Translations under genes and position numbers: made by a program
Shown here: positions 6,829 to 11,579 of the stretch, piece by piece
Layout of the letters: every line of letters starts with the position of its first letter
How positions within the stretch are numbered: position 1 is the stretch's first letter
The notes under the pieces: generated by a model
The model's database searches: none
What the model was told of the DNA's origin: nothing
Seen by the model: only the letters and a program-made list of their open reading frames with translations
Assembly (NCBI GenBank): GCA_020435885.1
Contig: JAGQYU010000135.1
Span: forward strand, 1 to 11,579
DNA: 11,579 nt
Source: Flavobacteriaceae bacterium
Lineage (GTDB): Bacteria; Bacteroidota; Bacteroidia; Flavobacteriales; Flavobacteriaceae
Reading direction: 5' to 3'

Positions 6829-6911
6829 CTATTTATTAATTTGTTAAATATCTTGTTGAAAAAAAATGTATCAAAAGCCTGTTTCAATCCTTTTTTGCGA
6901 AATGAAATTAG

Positions 6912-6919
6912 TACTTTTG
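6912..6919 (+). promoter_or_regulatory. Putative -7 box of glyA
   Basis: TACTTTTG is a full match to the Bacteroidota -7 consensus TAnnTTTG and lies 34 bp before the glyA ATG. A TTTTTTG run ends at 6897, 14 bp upstream. That is shorter than the usual -33 spacing, so only the -7 element is claimed. Confidence 0.5.
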
Positions 6920-6953
6920 GCTTCAATTTAATCAATTCAAAGATAATTTAACA

Positions 6954-8225
6954 ATGCAACGAGATTCCCAAATTTTTGATCTAATCAATGAAGAAAAAGA
7001 AAGGCAACTTAATGGTATTGAGCTTATTGCTTCTGAAAATTTTGTAAGCGATCAGGTGATGGAAGCTGCCGGCTCTGTCCTTACCAATAAATACGCCGAA
7101 GGTTACCCTGGTAAACGCTATTATGGTGGCTGCGAAGTGGTGGATGTTGTGGAACAAATTGCCATAGACCGTGCTAAAGCGCTTTTTGGGGCTGAATATG
7201 CAAATGTGCAACCTCATTCGGGTTCTCAGGCCAATTCTGCTGTTTATTTTGCATTGTTAAACCCGGGTGATAAAATATTAGGCTTTGACCTTTCGCACGG
7301 AGGGCATTTAACACATGGTTCTCCTGTTAATTTCTCTGGAAATCTTTATAAAACTTCTTTTTACGGCGTAGATAAAGAAACCGGAGTGTTGAATTATGAT
7401 AAGATTCAGGAAACGGCCGATAAAGAAAAACCAAAATTAATTATAGCTGGTGCTTCTGCTTATTCAAGGGACTTTGATTTTAAACGTTTTAGAGAGATTG
7501 CGGATTCAGTAGGAGCATTGCTGGTAGCAGATATTTCACATCCTTCTGGATTGATTGCTAAAGGTATTTTAAATGATCCTCTGCCACATTGCCACGTAGT
7601 TACAACCACTACGCACAAAACATTAAGAGGCCCCAGAGGCGGTATGATCTTGATGGGCAAAGATTTTGAAAATCCTTGGGGAGAGACTTTGAAGAATGGT
7701 TCACCAAAAATGATGTCGGCTATTTTAAATGGTGCTGTTTTTCCGGGGAATCAAGGTGGTCCACTTGAGCATATCATCGCCGCTAAGGCTATTGCTTTTG
7801 GTGAAGCGTTGACGGATGATTTCTTGTATTATCAATTACAGGTTAAGAAAAATGCCGCTGCTATGGCAAAAGCATTTACTGATAGAGGATATAATTTGAT
7901 CTCAGGTGGAACCGATAATCATATGATGCTCATTGACCTTAGAAATAAAAATATTTCCGGTAAGGAAGCAGAAAATGCTTTGGTTAAGGCGGAAATAACC
8001 GTTAATAAGAATATGGTTCCTTTTGATGATAAATCTCCGTTTGTTACTTCAGGAATACGAGTTGGAACTGCTGCCATTACTACACGTGGTTTGAAAGAAA
8101 ATGATATGGAAGCCATAGTTGAACTGATGGACGAAGTGATTACAAATCATGAAAATGAAAATGTATTAGAGGCTGTTGCAGAAAAAGCCAATGAAATGAT
8201 GGCTGAAAGACCTTTATTTGCTTAA
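6954..8225 (+). CDS. glyA: Serine hydroxymethyltransferase
   Basis: This PLP-dependent cytoplasmic enzyme interconverts serine and glycine, charging tetrahydrofolate with a one-carbon unit (5,10-methylene-THF) for purine, thymidylate and methionine synthesis. The 423 residues compare with 417 in E. coli. The PLP-binding lysine is K222 in TTTTHKTLRGPRGG. D193 and H196 in VADISH contact the cofactor ring, Y57 lies in YPGKRYYGG, the DLSHGGHLTHG block is at 112-122, and R369 in GIRVGT binds the substrate carboxylate. The GxxLIASEN block near the N-terminus is intact. The start gives MQRDSQIFDLI, standard for the family, with a -7 box 34 bp upstream and no Shine-Dalgarno sequence, as is usual in Bacteroidota. 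It is divergent from the lipoprotein pair and is followed by a terminator, so it is probably a single-gene transcript. Nothing in it is unusual. Confidence 0.98.
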   Translation: MQRDSQIFDLINEEKERQLNGIELIASENFVSDQVMEAAGSVLTNKYAEGYPGKRYYGGCEVVDVVEQIAIDRAKALFGAEYANVQPHSGSQANSAVYFALLNPGDKILGFDLSHGGHLTHGSPVNFSGNLYKTSFYGVDKETGVLNYDKIQETADKEKPKLIIAGASAYSRDFDFKRFREIADSVGALLVADISHPSGLIAKGILNDPLPHCHVVTTTTHKTLRGPRGGMILMGKDFENPWGETLKNGSPKMMSAILNGAVFPGNQGGPLEHIIAAKAIAFGEALTDDFLYYQLQVKKNAAAMAKAFTDRGYNLISGGTDNHMMLIDLRNKNISGKEAENALVKAEITVNKNMVPFDDKSPFVTSGIRVGTAAITTRGLKENDMEAIVELMDEVITNHENENVLEAVAEKANEMMAERPLFA

Positions 8226-8247
8226 ATTATCTAACTTACAGATACAC

Positions 8248-8293
8248 TGCTTGTTGATATGATTTTTATCATATAAAATAAGCATCTTTTTAT
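8248..8293 (+). terminator. Probable intrinsic terminator of glyA
   Basis: The outer arms TGCTT (8248-8252) and AAGCA (8280-8284) and the inner arms ATATGAT (8257-8263) and ATCATAT (8268-8274) make a two-part stem with a TTTT loop and internal bulges. TCTTTTTAT follows. The structure is AT-rich and so weak, but it sits 23 bp after the glyA stop and before the ligase gene, where an end of transcription is expected. Confidence 0.5.
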
Positions 8294-8324
8294 CTTACTT
8301 AGCAGTTGTTAATAGTTGTAAACT

Positions 8325-10205
8325 ATGGGGTCGCAATCTGTTAAGGCGATAACTTCACAGAAGGAAAGGAAAAAATATATTTACCATTTACTCAATGATG
8401 TAAAGGCATTAGAGAAGATGGTGGAAGAAGATCTTTTTGAGAAAAATATACAGCGAGTTGGCGCTGAACAAGAGTTGTGCATTACCAACAATAATTTTAG
8501 ACCTTCTTTTAATGCACTTAAGATACTCGAAAAAATAAAAGACCCTCATTTTGCCACTGAACTGGCGCTTTTTAATCTTGAAATTAATTTAGACCCTGTT
8601 GAGCTTTCAGGTAAATGCTTTTCTTCTATAGAAAAACAATTAAAAGCATTGTTAGACAAGGCTTATACTGCTGCTGAAAGCATTGATGATAACAAAATTT
8701 TACTTTCCGGAATATTACCAACTTTGAAGAAAAAAGACCTAATTCTGGAAAATATGACTCCTTTTGAACGCTATAAAATAATAAATGATGTTCTGAAAAA
8801 TATAAGAGGAGATGATTTTAAACTAAGGATCAGAGGAGTGGATGAAATGATCTTGAAACACGATTCTATCCTTTTTGAAGCATGTAATACCAGTTTTCAA
8901 GTGCATTTACAAATAGGCTTGGATGAAGCAGTTGATAAATACAATTGGGCGCAAGCCATTGCGGGTCCCGTTATGTCTATAATGACGAATTCGCCTTTGC
9001 TTTTTGGTAGAGAACTTTGGAGTGAAACCCGAATTGCGCTCTTTCAACAAAGTGTTGATATGAGGAATACTTCATATTTACTAAGAGAGCAGAAGCCAAG
9101 AGTATCATTTGGTAATGGATGGATTAAAAAATCTATTGTTGAACTATTTACGGATGATATTGCCAGATATACCCCAATATTAACCGGCAATTTTGATGAT
9201 GATTCCCTAGAAAACTTAAAAAAAGGTGTAGCTCCTGAACTTAGAGCATTGCAATTACACAATGGCACGTTGTATAAATGGAATAGATTGTGTTACGGAA
9301 TTGGGGATAATAATAAACCGCACATTCGTATTGAGAACAGATATATTCCATCAGGACCAAGTATTAAAGACGAAATAGCCAATGCAATGTTTTGGGTAGG
9401 AGTGATGCAAGGTATGCCAAGCAGATATAAAAACATTTGGAAATTAATACAGTTTAAAGATGCCAGAGGTAATTTTATAAATGCAGCCAGAACAGGTATT
9501 GACACCTATTTTAATTGGTTTGGTGAAGGTATTTCGGCTAGAAAATTAGCACGGACCATTTTGTTGCCAATAGCTAGAGAAGGTCTTGAAATCAGTGGTA
9601 TAAACAAAACCGATATTGATTATTACTTAAACATCATACAAAAAAGAATTGAAAAGAATACATGTGGCAGTAAATGGCTCATTAGGAGTAACAGAAATTT
9701 ACGCAAATCTGTTTCTAATGATCAAGCTAATATATTGTTAACGTACAATATGTATAAAAATCAGAGGGCAGATAAGCCCATCTATCAATGGAAATTAGCA
9801 AAAACGGACTCAACGCTTATTTCTACCAAGAAGGATAAATTATACAAAGTGATGACCACCGAATTGTTTGTTGTTAATGAGAATGATTTGGTTGAATTGG
9901 TTGATAACATCATGAAATGGAAAAATATTCATCATTTGCCGGTTGTTAATTCTTCCAATAAAATTACGGGTATCATTACCCAAACTACGTTGGATTCCAT
10001 TGATGTAGAAAAAGCGAAAGATGACCTTATCGTGGCCAAGGATATTATGGTTAAAAAAGTGATTTCTGTAAGCCCGGAAACCATAATTGAAGATGCTAAA
10101 AACATTATGCTGGCAAATAATATTGGATGTTTACCAATACTGGAAGCAGGTGAATTGATAGGAATTTTCACAAAAAATGATTTATTAAAAATTGAAAAAG
10201 AGTAA
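8325..10205 (+). CDS. GCS2-like carboxylate-amine ligase (glutamate-cysteine ligase family) fused to a CBS pair
   Basis: This 626-residue soluble protein has two parts. Residues about 40-460 match the glutamine-synthetase-fold ligases of the GCS2/YbdK group: RVGAEQE (44-50) is the Gly-x-Glu-x-Glu metal/ATP motif, FNLEINLDP (83-91) is the second acidic strand, TSFQVHLQ (189-196) matches the Q-V-H strand, and HIRIENRYIPSGPS (333-346) carries the substrate-binding arginine segment. Such enzymes use ATP to activate a carboxylate and join it to an amine, classically glutamate plus cysteine. Residues about 505-624 form two CBS motifs (AKDIMVKKVISVSPETIIED is the second), a module that usually senses AMP, ATP or other adenosyl ligands, which suggests energy or ligand control. 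True substrates are unknown; calling it gshA would overreach. The stop lies 9 nt before the start of an aspartoacylase-like hydrolase, so the two are co-translated. No convincing promoter is seen in the 99 bp after glyA. Confidence 0.85.
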   Translation: MGSQSVKAITSQKERKKYIYHLLNDVKALEKMVEEDLFEKNIQRVGAEQELCITNNNFRPSFNALKILEKIKDPHFATELALFNLEINLDPVELSGKCFSSIEKQLKALLDKAYTAAESIDDNKILLSGILPTLKKKDLILENMTPFERYKIINDVLKNIRGDDFKLRIRGVDEMILKHDSILFEACNTSFQVHLQIGLDEAVDKYNWAQAIAGPVMSIMTNSPLLFGRELWSETRIALFQQSVDMRNTSYLLREQKPRVSFGNGWIKKSIVELFTDDIARYTPILTGNFDDDSLENLKKGVAPELRALQLHNGTLYKWNRLCYGIGDNNKPHIRIENRYIPSGPSIKDEIANAMFWVGVMQGMPSRYKNIWKLIQFKDARGNFINAARTGIDTYFNWFGEGISARKLARTILLPIAREGLEISGINKTDIDYYLNIIQKRIEKNTCGSKWLIRSNRNLRKSVSNDQANILLTYNMYKNQRADKPIYQWKLAKTDSTLISTKKDKLYKVMTTELFVVNENDLVELVDNIMKWKNIHHLPVVNSSNKITGIITQTTLDSIDVEKAKDDLIVAKDIMVKKVISVSPETIIEDAKNIMLANNIGCLPILEAGELIGIFTKNDLLKIEKE

Positions 10206-10214
10206 TTAATTTTA

Positions 10215-11381
10215 ATGGAAGTTGGTACTTTATATGAAACTCATATCGAAAAACGTATAATAGGAGCTTTTCAAAAAAGCACTTCTTTACCTACAATTGT
10301 AATTATCGGTGGAATACATGGTAATGAAAAAGCCGGAATTATAGCTTTAAAAAATGTAGTTCAATTAATTGAAAAAGAGAAAATTAACATCAAGTACAAC
10401 TTTTACGCTTTAAGCGGAAATATTAAAGCGCTTAAAAACAATGTACGTTTCAATACAGTTGATTTAAACAGATTGTGGACAGAAGAAATCATCAGTAAAA
10501 TTACTCATAATAATGAAGAATTTGTTGAAGATATAGAAGAGCAAGCAGATATTTATAAAACTATTAAAAACATACTTAAAATTAATAAAGGCCGCTTTTA
10601 TTTTATTGATTTGCATACTACATCTGCTAAGACTGAGCCATTTATAACCATTAGCGATTCCTTAAACAATAGAAAATTTGCTTCCAATTTTTCTATACCC
10701 ATTATTTTAGGAATTGAAGAGTTTTTAGATGGCCCGTTACTTACCTATATTAATGAATTTGGCCATATGGCTCTTGGCTTTGAAGCTGGTCAACATTTTG
10801 ATAATCAATCTATTAAAAATTGCGAAGCATTTATATGGTTGTCTTTAATTAACATAGGGTGTGTCAATAAAAAAGTTGTTACTGATTATAAATATTATAA
10901 AGAATTATTATCTAAAATTTCTATTAAAAAACCTTTTTATGAAATAGACTATAGGTATCAAATAAATAAAAATGAACATTTTCAAATGAAAAAAGGCTTT
11001 TTAAATTTTGATGCAGTTGCTAAAAATGATGTTTTGGCAATATGTGATGGAGAAGAAGTAAAATCACCTATAAATGGGTATGTTTTTATGCCTTTATATC
11101 AACAACAGGGGGATGATGGCTTTTTTATTATTACTAAGATATCACAATTGTGGCTAAAACTTTCAATCATTGTTCGCAAACTAAAATTACATCATTTGCT
11201 TCGATTACTCCCCGGTATACAAAAAGATAAGAACAATGATTATATTTTAATTGTCAATCCCAAAACGGCAACATTTATGGCTGTTGAAATTTTTCACCTA
11301 TTTGGTTACAGAAAGCAAGTGGTTAAGGACAATAAATATCACTTTATAAAGAGAGATAGAAAAGTAACTCCTTTTAAGTAA
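10215..11381 (+). CDS. Zinc hydrolase of the succinylglutamate desuccinylase/aspartoacylase family
   Basis: This 388-residue protein belongs to the M14-like AstE/AspA hydrolases, which cleave N-acyl amino acids or related amides with one zinc. The zinc ligands are visible: H35 and E38 in GGIHGNEKAG, and H134 in IDLHTTS. D83-x-N85-R86 (VDLNRLW) binds the substrate carboxylate, and E190 in FEAGQH fits the catalytic general base. The C-terminal part (about 240-388) contains a small barrel-like stretch with SPINGYVFMP (284-293). The protein is longer than E. coli AstE (322), with the extra length mainly at the C-terminus. There is no signal peptide, so it should be cytoplasmic. It follows the GCS2-CBS ligase by 9 nt, which implies a shared substrate or a make-and-break pair rather than arginine catabolism: none of the other ast genes is present. 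The specificity is not predictable from the sequence. Confidence 0.88.
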   Translation: MEVGTLYETHIEKRIIGAFQKSTSLPTIVIIGGIHGNEKAGIIALKNVVQLIEKEKINIKYNFYALSGNIKALKNNVRFNTVDLNRLWTEEIISKITHNNEEFVEDIEEQADIYKTIKNILKINKGRFYFIDLHTTSAKTEPFITISDSLNNRKFASNFSIPIILGIEEFLDGPLLTYINEFGHMALGFEAGQHFDNQSIKNCEAFIWLSLINIGCVNKKVVTDYKYYKELLSKISIKKPFYEIDYRYQINKNEHFQMKKGFLNFDAVAKNDVLAICDGEEVKSPINGYVFMPLYQQQGDDGFFIITKISQLWLKLSIIVRKLKLHHLLRLLPGIQKDKNNDYILIVNPKTATFMAVEIFHLFGYRKQVVKDNKYHFIKRDRKVTPFK

Positions 11382-11450
11382 TTTTTAACTTTTGTTTGGT
11401 TAAGAAATGACGTAACTTTATAGTGGTTTTAGCAGTTTTAATGTTACTTA

Positions 11451-11490
11451 AGTGGCATAAAGAGATTCTGAGAAATGCACTTTTTCTATT
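11451..11490 (+). terminator. Possible terminator of the ligase-hydrolase operon
   Basis: AGTGGCAT (11451-11458) pairs with ATGCACT (11475-11481) through seven base pairs with one bulged G, around a 16-nt loop, and TTTTTCTATT follows. It lies 70 bp beyond the hydrolase stop. The loop is longer than ideal, so confidence is moderate. Confidence 0.4.
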
Positions 11491-11522
11491 CAAATAGCTG
11501 AAAATAAATTAAATATAAATTT

Positions 11523-11579
11523 ATGATAAATTTTAACTATCATAAAATAAATAGTATTGATTTGATTTATAATAAACCA
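11523..11579 (+). CDS. Possible start of a further gene, cut by the right edge
   Basis: An ATG at 11523 opens 19 codons (beginning MINFNYHKINSIDLIYNKP) that run to the edge without a stop. It lies 33 bp past a terminator-like hairpin, where a new gene could begin. The piece is too short to assign a family, there is no ribosome binding site, and open frames of this size occur by chance in AT-rich DNA. Confidence 0.2.
   Translation, partial: MINFNYHKINSIDLIYNKP

Noticed and set aside
8325..10205. Naming the ligase gshA, with a glutathione pathway.
   Set aside because: Only the ligase fold motifs are visible, the CBS fusion is atypical, no gshB is nearby, and GCS2-like proteins include members with other or unknown substrates.
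10215..11381. Naming the hydrolase astE (arginine succinyltransferase pathway).
   Set aside because: No astA, astB, astC or astD genes are nearby, the protein is longer than AstE, and its operon partner is a ligase.

Overview
The window is an AT-rich stretch of a bacterial chromosome, most likely from a member of the Bacteroidota, class Flavobacteriia. The evidence is a secreted protein with a CarboxypepD_reg-like domain, a ClpB with the N-terminus usual in flavobacteria, lipoproteins with short signal peptides, almost no Shine-Dalgarno sequences, and -7 boxes of the Bacteroidota type TAnnTTTG. No mobile element, tRNA, rRNA or CRISPR array was found. No gene-free stretch exceeds 300 bases.

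Left part (1-3881, minus strand). Reading in the direction of transcription, there is clpB (disaggregase), an intrinsic terminator, a secreted CarboxypepD_reg-domain protein predicted to be rich in beta strands, and the first 50 codons of a Dps-family ferritin-like protein that runs off the left edge. The Dps fragment is short and easily missed, but its FHWNVKG motif is clear.

Middle (3882-6953). clpB is divergent from a YtxJ/BrxC-type monothiol redox protein. The 131 bp between them holds two related interrupted palindromes whose centres are 31 bp apart and which face opposite ways. They look like a shared operator for a protein-damage and thiol-stress gene pair. YtxJ converges on, and overlaps by 4 bp, a tandem pair of paralogous lipoproteins of unknown function. 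A likely terminator for the lipoprotein genes lies inside the ytxJ coding sequence.

Right part (6954-11579, plus strand). glyA (serine hydroxymethyltransferase) has its own promoter and a likely terminator. A two-gene operon with a 9 nt gap follows. It encodes a GCS2-like carboxylate-amine ligase fused to a C-terminal CBS pair, and a zinc-dependent hydrolase of the succinylglutamate desuccinylase/aspartoacylase family. One protein should make an amide bond and the other should break one. Their substrate is unknown, and this pair is the best candidate here for an undescribed small-molecule or peptide-modification system. A terminator-like hairpin follows, and a possible new reading frame starts near the right edge.
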